Shown here: piece by piece, positions 51,201-61,823 of the stretch
Layout: each line of letters opens with the position of its first letter
How positions within the stretch are numbered: position 1 is the stretch's first letter
NCBI RefSeq assembly: GCF_036785885.1
Contig: NC_092326.1
Span: forward strand, 41,564,287 to 41,628,286
Direction of reading: 5' to 3'
Source: Coffea arabica
Taxonomy: Eukaryota; Streptophyta; Magnoliopsida; Gentianales; Rubiaceae
DNA: 64,000 nt
Made by a program: the position numbers and the translations under genes
Notes under the pieces: generated by a model
What the model was told of the DNA's origin: nothing
Database searches by the model: none
The model's input: the letters and a program-made list of their open reading frames with translations, nothing else

Positions 51201-52964
51201 TTCAACACATCTTTGTTATTCATGTTCTAGCACCTCAATATCCTATTCAGCCTCTTAAAGACAATGGCACAAAGAAGAGATACTCACAGTGGAGGGAGAT
51301 CTAAAGAGTTACTAATATAATCAAGCACAGGCCCTCCTTCCTTAACAACTAAGTGTTCCACTCTTGGTGGGCCATTCTCTGACGGACAAGGAAGCAAGCG
51401 GCCATATCTTCGGAAGCTGAGGCAAATTATGTTGAAAAACAAGTTATGTGGATTAAAATGAAAGTAGAAATACACCGAAACTGGAATGGCTTTTCCCAAT
51501 TTTATCAAACATATTATCTAAACTACAAAAGATGCTAAAATTCTTGAAATATGCTAAAAAGTCCACGTGCTTGTCAGCACCAATATGGTGCTTCATGGAT
51601 TAAATAGAGGATGTTTCTCATTTAAGAGATAAAGTAAGTTTGATAACATCATTGCTGAATCTATTTCCTACCTGCTTTTCATTACATTTTCATGCTTATT
51701 AAGTACACAACAACAGACAGAGTAGTTATTCAGAATATCTTTTACATGCACATATAGATCAATCCTATACAATTTTTTTTCAAAGAAAAATAACCAGCCC
51801 TGATGTCTATCGAAGTCAAAGTTATCCAAGGACAACATGATCCCTGTCAAACCATCAATAGCTTGTATTCATCTTCAAAATCGACAGCCATGACACGACT
51901 GGACTATATTCAGGTACAAGAGATATTTTAATCATGTCTATGAGATGCAATGTGTTATTCACTCCAAATAACTACATTAATATAGCAATATAGGCCATTT
52001 TCAGTTCAAGCTATACAACAGAATTGCTCAAAAACAACTATGATGAGACATCAATGTCTGGAATCTGGAATCAAACAATGCTATGAAATAGATAAACTCA
52101 AACATGTTGCTAGGAAGAGTAGATAGATAATAAAAGCTTTATTCTTGACTCACAGAATTGCTCAAAATCAACTATGACGAGACATCAAATGTTTGGAATC
52201 AAACAAAGCTGTGAAATGGATAACCTCAAATATGTCGTAGGAAGAGTAGATAGGAACCTACATCAACTTTTACTATTCTATGGGAATGCTGCTTAACCTA
52301 CAGCAATACCAATACATCAATCTTTACTATCCCCATATCCCTATTGCAATGTTGCTTCATTTCCAGTTTCCAGCCCACCAAATCATATAGTAATTTTTTT
52401 TTAAAAGAAATCTTTTTTAGGTCTTTGATGCATAGACATTGGTAAGCTTTAAGGCAGTGGTCAAGCAACAGCAACTTTCAGACCCCATGTGGAAGATAAA
52501 TGAGTCACAATCATCAGGAACCCACCAATTTTCAAACGTTTAAGCTATTATTAATATATTCTCAGAAAACCCAAATTTCAAAAAGCCAGATAAGTTTTTT
52601 TTTTTTTTAAGAAGGGTCTAACAAACTGATAACACCAAACAAAAAAAGGTTAACACCTATACTGGTTATAATATGTGGGAAAAGATAAGAAGTACCCATT
52701 TGAGGAAACAGAGTCAGGAGTTGAGTTAACATTCGAAGAAGCAGTGGATTGACATCTAAAGCTTCTATATCGGCTTCTGGCTCGTGAATCCCAGGTGATA
52801 AAGTTTGAGTTTTTCTGGTAATTTTCTGTCCAAAAATGGTTAGAGGCTAATCTGCAAACCAGTCTTACAGGACTTAGAAGAGTTCTTCTGTAAGTTGAGC
52901 TCCATACAAGTGACGAAAGTGAAGTGTTAGTCAAGATTGAAGCTAAGGTTGCTGTGGCAGCCAT
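48282..52964 (-). CDS. RNA pseudouridine synthase 6-like protein, chloroplastic (RluA family)
   Basis: The protein is an RluA/RluD-type pseudouridine synthase predicted to convert uridine to pseudouridine in plastid RNA. Nine exons close in frame for 486 residues: 52696-52964, 51288-51416, 50923-51177, 50760-50841, 50068-50183, 49937-49991, 49639-49750, 49179-49348, 48282-48554. The N-terminus (MAATATLASI) is a Ser/Thr/Arg-rich transit peptide. The region before the catalytic core (YRITRADEF..YLRVHVHPKRFP) is an S4-like segment. The catalytic loop is HQIDNCTEG with Asp278; the usual RluA loop is HRLD, so Arg is replaced by Gln. C-terminal family blocks LLTGRTHQIRAQLAACGAPIVGD and GLQACQILW are present (cores only cited). 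The intron 2 acceptor was chosen to keep frame. The match is to the Arabidopsis PUS 6 protein as remembered. Confidence 0.9.
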
Positions 52965-53661
52965 GGCCCCTCTCCCTTCCTTGGGGTTTTACTTCAAAGT
53001 TTGTGCCTTTTTGGGGTTTATTATCTCATTTTATCGGCCAAAAAACAAGGATGCTGATGCGATGGAGGAGTGAGAAGGAGAGGCGATGTCTAATGGGCTA
53101 CTAACAATCAGTTGTTTTTTATTGAGGCTTGGATTTGGGCTTTTGGTTCGGAAACTGATTCCTGAGGCCTAAAGAAAAGGGATAAAAAGGCCACTCCAAT
53201 ACGATAAAAGAATACTACTATCTTCCATTATGTAGACATTTCCAATTCTTTTATAAGATCAGACTTGAGGAGCAGAATCATATGCTTGCCAGTTGAGACC
53301 AATTCCTCGCGCCTGAAAGAATAGATGAAATGCGTATAAACTTAGAACATTTAATAAAATTGAAATCTGAAATTTAAATTTTAAAAATTAGGTGTTGAAA
53401 CTATTAAGTTGCTAAATTATTTAAGTTATATCTATTTGATAACTACTTGGATTATAATACTAAAATAAAATAATGCATAAATATTGTGTGCACGTGTGTT
53501 GTGAGAGAAAAAGAAAATATTTATGCGTGCACGCATAAATATTGATAACTACTTGGATTCTTAGTTGTTTATTTGGAGAAAAAGAAAAATGTGTGTACGT
53601 GTGTGTGAGAGAGAGAAAATAATAAAACAATTTAAAGGTGATATTTAAATGTTTGTATTTG

Positions 53662-53676
53662 TGTGTGTGTGTGTGC
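53662..53676. repeat. (GT)n microsatellite
   Basis: About 8 GT units in a GT/AG-rich tract that continues irregularly from 53490. Confidence 0.8.
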
Positions 53677-53751
53677 ATGTGTATTGAACATAAAGAAAAC
53701 AAATATATACCATATGCAAGAATATTACGAGAGTCTGTTATGTGTCTCAGA

Positions 53752-54991
53752 TAGGGATATAATTGAGTTGAGTCGAGCGCGAATATCAACTCGACAGTAG
53801 AGAGGTACTGCTCGAGTGAGCAGCAGAAATAGAGGTCGAACTCGAACTTGAAGAATGGTTCGAAAACTTGAGATCGACTCGATTATGGTCGATTTTCTTG
53901 CGAGTATCATCGAGTTCGAGTACTTGACTAAACTGAAAGAGTAATTATTGTAATTTATAGAACTCTCAAACCTAAAAGAGTAAAATTGTAATAACTAAAT
54001 ATATAATTTTTAATTAATTACTTTGTGTTTGATAAGGCTCGACAAGCTATCGAGTTTGAAAAATCAACACTTGAACTTGACTTGAATAATTATCGAGTTA
54101 CTCGTGCTCAACTTGCACTCGGTTAGGACTGTCAATAGGGTCGGATTAGCCCTAACTTGACTCGTTCGGTCCAAGAAAAAGCTTGATGAGTCTGCCCTTT
54201 TAGTGAATTAGTCTGAGTTTGAATCTAAAAATTAGACTCGAATTAAATATGAGTCGAATTTGGATCTCGTTAGGCTTAAATCCAATATAGGTCCGACCCT
54301 TAAATTACCTATATATATAATGATCTATATAATATTTATATTTTGATATTATATATCCAAATATATTATTACTGAATACTAAGTATATACAAATTACAAA
54401 ACATAAAAAAACATTTGAAGACTCTTCTACTATCTTTCTTAAGAGTCAATATTAGTAATGCATAACTGAAATTTTAACTTTTCTTATTGGTTGAGTAAAT
54501 TTTTGTGTTAGCACAATATTGGTTGATTTCTTTTTTTTTTTTTTATCTAGAAACACAAATCATCAAACATGTTTGGATTCAAGTCACAAAGTTGTAAAGA
54601 AATTCCAATATTTGAAAACGTATTGGCTTATGACCACATGTTTTATTACTATTTTTCATGTATTTTGAATGAATTAGATATAAATATTGTTGAAAATTCT
54701 TGATTATGTACTTTTTAAGACATATTATTTGTTCATGTTTAGTTTTAATATTATGGTCATGTGAATGTTAAATTAGTTTTTCAACTCTATAGTTCTAGAA
54801 ATTATGTTAAGAAAATTGAGAAACAATAAGTAAGTTTGGGCTAAACTCAAATAAGGCTCAAAACCTGAATATTTTATGAGTTGAGTATGATTATCACATT
54901 TATTAACCCGAATCTTACAGCCTAAAAATTGAGTGCGAGTCAAGTTTTTGATTGAACTACTCGCGAGTAACTCGGTTCGATTACATCCCTA
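53752..54991. repeat. Dispersed TCGAG-rich element, copy 3, with a nested insertion
   Basis: The ends TAGGGATATAATTGAG and CTCGGTTCGATTACATCCCTA are imperfect inverses. TCTCAG lies within one base of each end (53745-53750 and 54993-54998), a possible target duplication. The body is dense in TCGAG/CTCGAAC phrases, as in copies 1 and 2. A second element family is inserted at about 54124-54923. Confidence 0.6.
54124..54923. repeat. TAGGACTGTCAAT element, copy 1 (nested)
   Basis: The element starts TAGGACTGTCAAT and ends near TTACAGCCTA. Its interior matches the element at 55480-55819 over long stretches, including a GACTCGTT..CCAAGAAAAA head and a TTAAGAAAATTGAG..GAATATTTT..GAGTTGAGTATGAT tail. 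This copy is about 460 bp longer owing to an internal AT-rich segment. It interrupts the TCGAG-rich element. Confidence 0.6.
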
Positions 54992-55479
54992 ATCTCAGGG
55001 GTATAAGTATAATATGTGTTAGTATATGTTGTCAATTCAAAAATTTCAGTGAAATTTTTTCACTTAAAATTTTGTACACAAATCAAGCAGTGTTTATCAC
55101 ATTAAGTGGTAATGTATTTCTATTATCAAACATGATAAATTCAAAAAGTTTTGAATAAATATTTTTTTAGCATTAAGTAAAGCTATCAAACAAGTCCTTA
55201 AACACTAAAAACGATTGCTCTAAAAGAGATCAGATAAATTGAATAAATATTAAATCATAGAAAGATAAATGTCGACAAATTGGAAGATAAACCCAAAATT
55301 GATTACAAGAAAGATGATGGAAAATATGTCTTGTAAGAGAAAAGGTGGAATGGGAATAGAGATTAACACAAATTAATTCAGGCCAGCATTTTTCAACACC
55401 AAGATCTACCCAAGAGTTAAGAGTAATTACTCCTTTGAAGTTAAGAGGACATGGTTGCCTCATTAATTTGCTCTCTACC

Positions 55480-55819
55480 TAGGACTGTTAATTCGGCCAG
55501 GTTAACCCAAGTTCGACTCGTTGGCTCCAAGAAAAAATCCGATGAGCTTGATCTTTTAGTGAATCAGTCTGAATTTGGGTCTAAAATTAGTTTTAGAACT
55601 CAATAGTTATAATAATTATATTAAGAAAATTGAGGAGCAATAAGTGAATTTAGGATAAACACGAATATGATTCAAAATCCGAATATTTTGTGAGTTGAGT
55701 ATGATCATCATATTTATTTGCGCGAAACTCATGGTTTGAAACCTGAAAGTGTTACAAATTAAATAAACTGAATTTGAACTTATGAAAACCCGACTCATGT
55801 GGTTCAATTGACAGGCCTA
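55480..55819. repeat. TAGGACTGTCAAT element, copy 2
   Basis: A 340-bp element starts TAGGACTGTTAAT and ends ATTGACAGGCCTA, near-perfect inverses. TCTCTA lies close outside both ends and may be the target duplication. Confidence 0.65.
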
Positions 55820-56739
55820 TCTCTAGTCCCATTCCAATCAGATTTGGTTTCTCTGTCATTGCTAGTGTAATTACAGAGAAGCATACCTGCATAGCTAGGC
55901 TCAGATGCGACCCAGATTTAAGCCATCAATTTCGATTTCAAGACTTCTAGAAATATGAAACGAATACTCCCATATCGGACCAATTAGACGGTACCCACCT
56001 CTATTGTAAAGGATAGCCAACCCCCTGGTTCTCCGCGGCAACTTGTTTCTTGCCAGTCGTTTCGTGCATAATTTTTTTCAGTATATTGATTGTGTAAAGA
56101 TTTTTTAAAACGTCAGTGTTTTGATACAAACTATATCTTGTGCCAAAGATCTTTACATTATCAGAATAAAAAATGTTAATCCCATCAAAAACCAAGTTCG
56201 TAGCCCAGTTCCCTCCCACAAGGATAGATCATTTGCAACGATATTACACCTGAAGACAAGTCTGAACGACCACATTAACGTTGTTTAGGTAATTAAGCAA
56301 CTGTGTTGTGTTTGTGAGTGAACAGAAAAGGGTCGCTCGGTAAAACGTGCTGGTTCCCAACTTCCAGCTCATTCTTAATGCTCTCCGAGGGGGGGGGGGA
56401 AAAAAACGAAGAAAGAAAACTCGAAATCACTGTCAATGAGTTGTCTATGACTTTTCCTCTCAGAGGAGGAAATTAAAGAATGTGTTGCCTGCACCTACCG
56501 TTGGACAGTGCAGTAGTCAAAGAATTGATTGCAGTTAAATGTAAGCACTAGCAGAAGGGACTTGTTGCTTTATTGCATTGGGTGGCCGTGGACCTATGTT
56601 TCATCTCAGTGGTAAGTAGTGTAAATAAGAAACCCATTGGCATCTGTTCAAGCCTACTGTCTTGCAATCATATTTTTTCAGTAGCTTAAATCAAATTATG
56701 ACTCGAGAACTCATGCAAGGGACTGAAAATAAATTAATT

Positions 56740-56909
56740 GGCCTTGTTTGGATTGCGATTTTTTATTGAAAAATTACGTCGTTTTTCGCGATCACATTTC
56801 CCTATTATTTTTTTCCCTCACATACATCAAATCGTTACAGTAATTTTTTCATGAAAAATACTACCAAAATTTTCCCTCAAATAGTATTTCAAATCCCGAG
56901 TCTAAACAT
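56740..56909. repeat. MITE of the GTTTGGAT family
   Basis: GGCCTTGTTTGGATTGCGATTT at the left and AAATCCCGAGTCTAAACATA at the right are loose inverses. The interior has the family's ACATACATCAAATCGTTACAG phrase. Confidence 0.55.
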
Positions 56910-57187
56910 ACCAGGAAGGATACTAGAATCGTATTAGCCCTTATTTCTTGGGCATATGTCACATGTTTAGCCTACCAAACTTGATCGATCGTCTGATGTT
57001 TAGTTTTTGTCAAACGCTTCTAATTTACAATTGGAAACCATGTGAAAGTTGTAGCCTTCTATTTTTTAAGGCTGATAAATGTTGGAGCGGCGTCTGTACT
57101 GGATAAGGAAATGAAAGAACTTTTCCCATCAGTTTTTGGATTGGTTCAGGGAGCCGTCTCCTTCGACGAATTAGAACCCATTGACCC

Positions 57188-57204
57188 GGGGGGGGGGGGG
57201 GGGG
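57188..57204. repeat. Poly(G) tract of 17 bases
   Basis: An uninterrupted run of G after CCC, followed by ATGGGG. Such a run is rare in plant DNA and prone to sequencing error. Confidence 0.9.
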
Positions 57205-57277
57205 ATGGGGGCCTCATCCCGGGAAGGGGAGAGTGACCGATTGATGTTGAAGTTTTTCTAGCCATGTTAACCTTTAC

Positions 57278-57591
57278 GATTAGTGGCTATCTAATTTACG
57301 ATTAGTGGCTATCTAAATCACCAGCCTTTGGGCCGGTGGCCACCACCTAGCTTGGTGGGATGGGAGGCAAGGTTTGAACCTTGCCTTCCACCAAAATGTC
57401 ACATTTAAGTGATTTGTTTCAAAATTTTCAGACGGGTGTGTTGTGCACCCGTTTGATTCGGTGGTGGTTTAGTCCCCTCCAAATTATCCCTGGGTCTCTT
57501 TAGGTCAGTCCCTTTCCCCTTAGTATAAAATAGATTAGATTATACAATTGTTGTCGTTTTCGAAAAAAAAAAAAAGATTAGTGGCTATCTA
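57278..57591 (+). mobile_element. SINE insertion with 16-bp target duplication, copy B
   Basis: The 260-bp element at 57316-57575 ends in a 13-A tail and is flanked by a perfect 16-bp direct repeat, GATTAGTGGCTATCTA (57300-57315 and 57576-57591). A further copy of the same 16 bases sits 22 bp upstream (57278-57293), so the target site was already, or later became, tandemly duplicated. The head shares the GGCCACCACC and GGTTTGAACC box-B-like segments with the copy at 850-1127. Confidence 0.85.
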
Positions 57592-57639
57592 GACATGTGT
57601 AGCCATTACATTCTTTAGCCACCCATTTGTGCAGACGAG

Positions 57640-58085
57640 ATTCTATATTCAAGATTTTTTGTCCATTCTCCTGTCAGATGCAAAACTACGTAGTTTCACT
57701 TATTATATCTGCTGACGTGGCACATAAAAAAGAAATGCTGTTTGGCTGTTTTATGCTTCTTCTTCTTTTTTTCTCTTTTGGATTTCCTTTATTTACACAA
57801 TTTTGTTACAATTTCCAAAACTCTGTTGCTACTGTTACAATTCCCAAAATCTATTGCCACCATTTTCTGCTTAGAAGACGAAGGAAGTTCTTCAACAAAA
57901 TAATTTCTTTTCTTTCTCATGTAAGTGTAAGCAAACAATTTTGGGAACCTTATTATTAAAAAATAAAAAGAAGCATAAGGCAGCCAAACCATCTTTCTTT
58001 TTTTCTGTACTACATCAGTAAATATAATAAGTGGAACTATATAGTTTTGCATTTGACGGGAGGGTGGACAGAAAATCTTGAATCC
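57640..58085. repeat. Long inverted-repeat element
   Basis: Two arms of about 140 bp (about 57640-57775 and 57960-58085) are inverted copies. Both contain TTCAAGATTTT, GATGCAAAACTA, TCCACTTATTATAT or its close variant, and CTTATGCTTC. Between them lies a pyrimidine-rich spacer with no coding potential. The two arms each yield a similar short open frame on opposite strands, an effect of the inversion and not a gene. Confidence 0.7.
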
Positions 58086-59210
58086 TGTCGGCCATTTGTG
58101 GGGTTGTAATTTGTAAAGCGCAATTGCTCTAGAAATGCGCTTTGCACTTTAATTGCAGAGTCAATAAGTTGCTGAATCATTGAATAATAGTCGGTGTGAG
58201 TTAAGAAGTAAGAGACGTTAAGGTGTAATTTATCTTTTTATTGGGTCAACTGTATACCTATTACACTACTGTGTGAGTAGCTAACCGTAGAAAAACATTT
58301 GTTTGAGATGTGAAAGATGTTGCAAACTTCTCCCTCCCCCTCCAACTGCATGTCAAAGATTTCGGGGCCAGAAGAACATCAGCAGAGGTCTCTTCATATC
58401 TAGACTTAGAGGAGACAACTTGGAGGGTTCTTTGTTTAAGGAATCAGAGTATGATCAATCATTTGGCTGAAAACTAAAAGCAATTGCCAACAGTAGCAGC
58501 TCGTATGATGAAAATTGATCTTGAATACGACCCCAAACCATGAATATATATTTTGCCCAAGCGTGGAGTTGTGCCTGATTAAGACTAATGTTGACTCGAC
58601 AAAGTCCATTTGTGCCACTTAAAATCCTTGCCTAAACTAATGTCGACTTAAAAAAAACTCGTCTTTCACAAGAAAAATTCTCGTCTTCTTAATATCACAT
58701 GGTCATATTCATACATTATCTCCCCCCCCCCCTCCTCCCAAAACAACCACGTGTTATAAATAAAATTTGTAGATTTGTTTTAATAGGAAAATAGTGAGAT
58801 TCAAGAAATAGAAAGATTGACGAATCTTTAACCTAAAATCTCTGAGTTTGATATCAAATTTTCATATTCGCACAATGTACCCCCACGCTTTAAACAAAAT
58901 ACATACTTAAGCAGTGGTTTGGCCAATGGGTGGAGCTGGTCCCGTCTAAGGATCTTATCCTGCTATCGTTTTGCCAAATCTGGATTGCTTTGGGAAGAAG
59001 TGAGTATTAGTCCAGTGCAAGTCTGCCTATCACATATGTGGAATACCTCAATCCTATCTGACAAGGTGGAATGTCCATCTCGATCGCCTGAATTCTGCAG
59101 CAGTACCTCGAGTAATCAATCACGCAAGGGAACACGAAGCTTCATTTTCAACCTGATCCTTCAATGTTTGCTAGACATCCTATCAGTGTTATCATAGATA
59201 TATAGCTCGT

Positions 59211-59580
59211 TTGATAGTCATTCAATGAAGGGTGGTATCGGGCATCTTGTTTAGAATTCTCACGGGACGGTAATGCAAATTGTGACTAAACCAAAATTAG
59301 TTGAATCAGCTATCCGGGCAGAAGCACAAGCTTGCTTTGAGTCGATTGTTGGATTGCGAATGCTTTGTTGCAAGGACATATTAATGCAAACTGATAGCAG
59401 CCTATTACTCTCTGATCCTTCAGAATCGCCTTTGGCTGTTGGGAATGTAACAATGGATATTGTCTTCTTTCTATTCTTCAGTTGCATTATGTAATAAGAT
59501 AGATAGGAGCCAGGTAGCTGTGGCTCACGATTTAGCAGTGGCAGCTCGATATTTGTTGCAAAGAGTAGCAAGAGAGAGGC
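59211..59580 (+). pseudogene. RNase H-like (RVT_3) fragment, broken
   Basis: A degraded RNase H-fold domain of the type found in plant LINE-derived proteins can be read across two frames. It starts GGIGHLV, then meets an in-frame TAG, continues NSHGTV..RAEAQACFESIVGL..ILMQTDSSLL, and after a frame change near 59465-59485 resumes as DRSQVAVAHDLAVAARYL. The order (GG.G, acidic AEA, TDSS, R..N/A.VAH.LA) is that of the family. The stop and the shift argue for a relic. A MITE abuts its 3' end. Confidence 0.65.
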
Positions 59581-59600
59581 GGCCCATTCCACGTAAGCAA

Positions 59601-59720
59601 GGCCGTGTTTGGATTGCTTTTTTTTTTTTTGGAAAAAAATTATCCTTCCACGCATTTTTCAATTATCTTGTTATCTTACATACATCACATTTTAAAATTA
59701 GCTACGGTCCAAACACCCTC
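59601..59720. repeat. MITE of the GTTTGGAT family
   Basis: GCCGTGTTTGGATTGC at the left and TACGGTCCAAACACCCTC at the right are inverses. A poly(T) run and an ACATACATCACATTTTAAAA phrase lie inside. It lies directly beside the RNase H-like relic. Confidence 0.65.
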
Positions 59721-60199
59721 TAAAATTAGTTAGCTGTGGAGGAACTTTCATTCGTGTTAGTAAAGTATAGGATGCATTTAGTCAATTGAGGAGCTAACTG
59801 GTTGAAATTTAGCTTGCAAATTTCTATCTTTTTGTTAGTTAGATTTCTTATAGCTAGGGGTCATTAGATTAGAGGTGGGCACACTGGCTCTGCGTAGTAG
59901 AAATTTAGCATGGAAATTAAGTTCCATCTTTTGTTAATGAGATTCTTTTTAAGGTCACATGTGGAGCACAGCCTGACTCGTCTAGTATTGAGTATTCCCA
60001 TAAATGCACACATTTAATAGACTGAACTGTGCATTTTCTTGATTTAATTGTTCCGATCTGTACTCAACTGTAAAAGCTGCTGATAAAATACAGGAGTATT
60101 TAACACTGGTGGTTGATGGTGAAATAAGAGAATCATAGACTATTATTGTAGTGCTCCAGTAAAATTCATTCACCCAAGGCCACCACTCTTTTATTTTCT

Positions 60200-60209
60200 T
60201 TATAAGGGA
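60200..60209 (+). promoter_or_regulatory. Candidate TATA box of the P450 gene
   Basis: TTTATAAGGG lies about 75-85 bases upstream of the P450 start codon, a usual distance for a plant gene with a short leader. Confidence 0.5.
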
Positions 60210-60284
60210 AATAATGCCCCCCTGCAAACAAACCCCCTTTTCTTTTCTCCAAACAAGCGCCTCAAAGATAGCAAACCCAAAGAA

Positions 60285-61823
60285 ATGGAGTGGACAGATC
60301 TTGTTATACTCTTGGCAGTGGCTCTTCTTTTTCGTTTATGGTGGCGATACTGGTCGGTCACCGGTGGCGGAGCCAAGAACCTCCCACCAGGGCCACCAGG
60401 TTGGCCACTTGTAGGCAACCTTTTCCAAGTTATCCTCCAAGGAAAGCACTTCATTTTTGTGGTACGTGATTTACGTGCCAAATATGGTCCTATTTTCACC
60501 ATGCAAATGGGCCAACGTACCCTTATAGTTGTCACAAGCCCTGAGCTCATTCATGAAGCCTTAGTTCAGAAAGGCCCCCTCTTCGCCAGCCGGCCGGCCG
60601 ACTCTCCGATCCGGCTGTTATTTAGCGTCGGAAAATGTGCCATAAACTCAGCAGAATACGGTCCTCTTTGGCGTTCTCTCCGCCGGAACCTTGTCACCGA
60701 GCTGATAAATCCGACGAGAATCAGACAGTGCAGCTGGATAAGGAACTGGGCTATCGAAAACCACATGAAAAGGCTCCATCAACGGAGTTCTGAAGAGGGT
60801 TTTGTGGAGGTGATGAGCAGCTGCAGGCAGACTATCTGCAGCATTCTCATTTGTCTGTGTTTTGGAGCAAAGATCTCGGAAGAATGGATCAAGGAAATCG
60901 AATGCATACTCAAAGAAGTCATGCTGATAACATCTCCAAAGCTGCCAGACTTTTTGCCGCTTCTCACACCACTATTTCGAGGCCAAGTGCAGGCAGCAAA
61001 AGAGTTGAGAAGGAGACAGCTAGATTCCCTGGTCCCTTTGATCCGGGACAGAAGAGCGTTTGTGGAGAGTGGTGGAAGCAAAAATAGCTCCCCGAGGTCG
61101 GAAATGGTCAGCGATATTGGAGCTGCCTACGTTGATTCTTTGTTCCAGCTTGCGCCTCCAGGCCGTGGAAAGCTTGGTGAGGAGGAAATTGTTACCCTGT
61201 GCTCTGAGACCATAAGTGCTGGTACGGATACCAGTGCAACGACTGTAGAATGGGCTATGCATCGCTTGGTGACAAATCAGGAGATTCAGGAGAAGTTGTA
61301 CAAAGAAATTGTTGATTTGGTAGGGAAAAACGGGGAAATCACTGAGAAAGATGTGGAGAATATGCCATATCTTGTGGCAATAGTCAAGGAAACATTTCGA
61401 AGGCATCCTCCAAGTCATTTTGTCTTGTCACATGCTTCCACTAAGGAAACCGAGCTAGGAGGCTACACTATTCCAGCTGATGCAAGTGTAGAATTTTACA
61501 CTGAATGGATCACCAAGGACCCTAGCCTGTGGGAGGACCCTAATGAGTTCAGGCCAGAGAGATTTCTGATCGGAGACGGTGTCGACGTGGATATTACCGG
61601 TGTGAAGGGGGCGAAGATGCTGCCATTTGGGGCCGGCCGGCGGATCTGCCCCGCTTGGACATTGGGTACGCTGCATATCCATTTGCTGCTGGCTAGAATG
61701 GTTCAGGCATTCAAGTGGCTTCCAATTCCGGATAACCCTCCTGACCCTACAGAGACTTATGCCTTCACGGTTGTGATGAAGAATCCTTTGAAAGCAATTA
61801 TTTTGCCTAGGAACAAGGTTTGA
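60285..61823 (+). CDS. CYP77B: Cytochrome P450, CYP77B type
   Basis: A heme-thiolate monooxygenase of the endoplasmic reticulum. CYP77 members oxidise fatty acids and act in cutin-related metabolism; the substrate here is unknown. The gene is a single intact exon of 512 residues, full length for the family. It has an N-terminal membrane anchor (about 5-22), a proline hinge LPPGPPGWP (33-41), the I-helix oxygen motif AGTDTS (312-317), the K-helix ETFR (Glu369, Arg372), FRPERF and the heme loop FGAGRRICPAW with Cys455. Blocks such as GPLFASRPADSPIRLLFSVGK and NSAEYGPLWRSLRRN place it with CYP77B rather than CYP77A in my recollection (cores only cited). The start is supported by the membrane anchor and a TATA box about 80 bp upstream. 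Confidence 0.93.
   Translation: MEWTDLVILLAVALLFRLWWRYWSVTGGGAKNLPPGPPGWPLVGNLFQVILQGKHFIFVVRDLRAKYGPIFTMQMGQRTLIVVTSPELIHEALVQKGPLFASRPADSPIRLLFSVGKCAINSAEYGPLWRSLRRNLVTELINPTRIRQCSWIRNWAIENHMKRLHQRSSEEGFVEVMSSCRQTICSILICLCFGAKISEEWIKEIECILKEVMLITSPKLPDFLPLLTPLFRGQVQAAKELRRRQLDSLVPLIRDRRAFVESGGSKNSSPRSEMVSDIGAAYVDSLFQLAPPGRGKLGEEEIVTLCSETISAGTDTSATTVEWAMHRLVTNQEIQEKLYKEIVDLVGKNGEITEKDVENMPYLVAIVKETFRRHPPSHFVLSHASTKETELGGYTIPADASVEFYTEWITKDPSLWEDPNEFRPERFLIGDGVDVDITGVKGAKMLPFGAGRRICPAWTLGTLHIHLLLARMVQAFKWLPIPDNPPDPTETYAFTVVMKNPLKAIILPRNKV

Larger units (their letters stand above)
52965..60284. other. Repeat-dominated intergenic region
   Basis: No intact gene is seen. The first 150 bases should hold the promoter and leader of the pseudouridine synthase gene. 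After that come nested terminal-repeat elements, a SINE, a long inverted repeat, MITEs and an RNase H-like relic, listed individually. The stretches 58100-59200 and 59725-60195 show nothing I can name. Confidence 0.75.

Noticed and set aside
57627-58052. Two similar open frames on opposite strands (both start MQNY)
   Set aside because: The similarity comes from the inverted arms of the repeat at 57640-58085. Neither frame has a domain.
58919-59197. 92-residue open frame upstream of the RNase H-like relic
   Set aside because: I looked for reverse-transcriptase or zinc-finger LINE motifs and saw none. It is not continuous with the relic.
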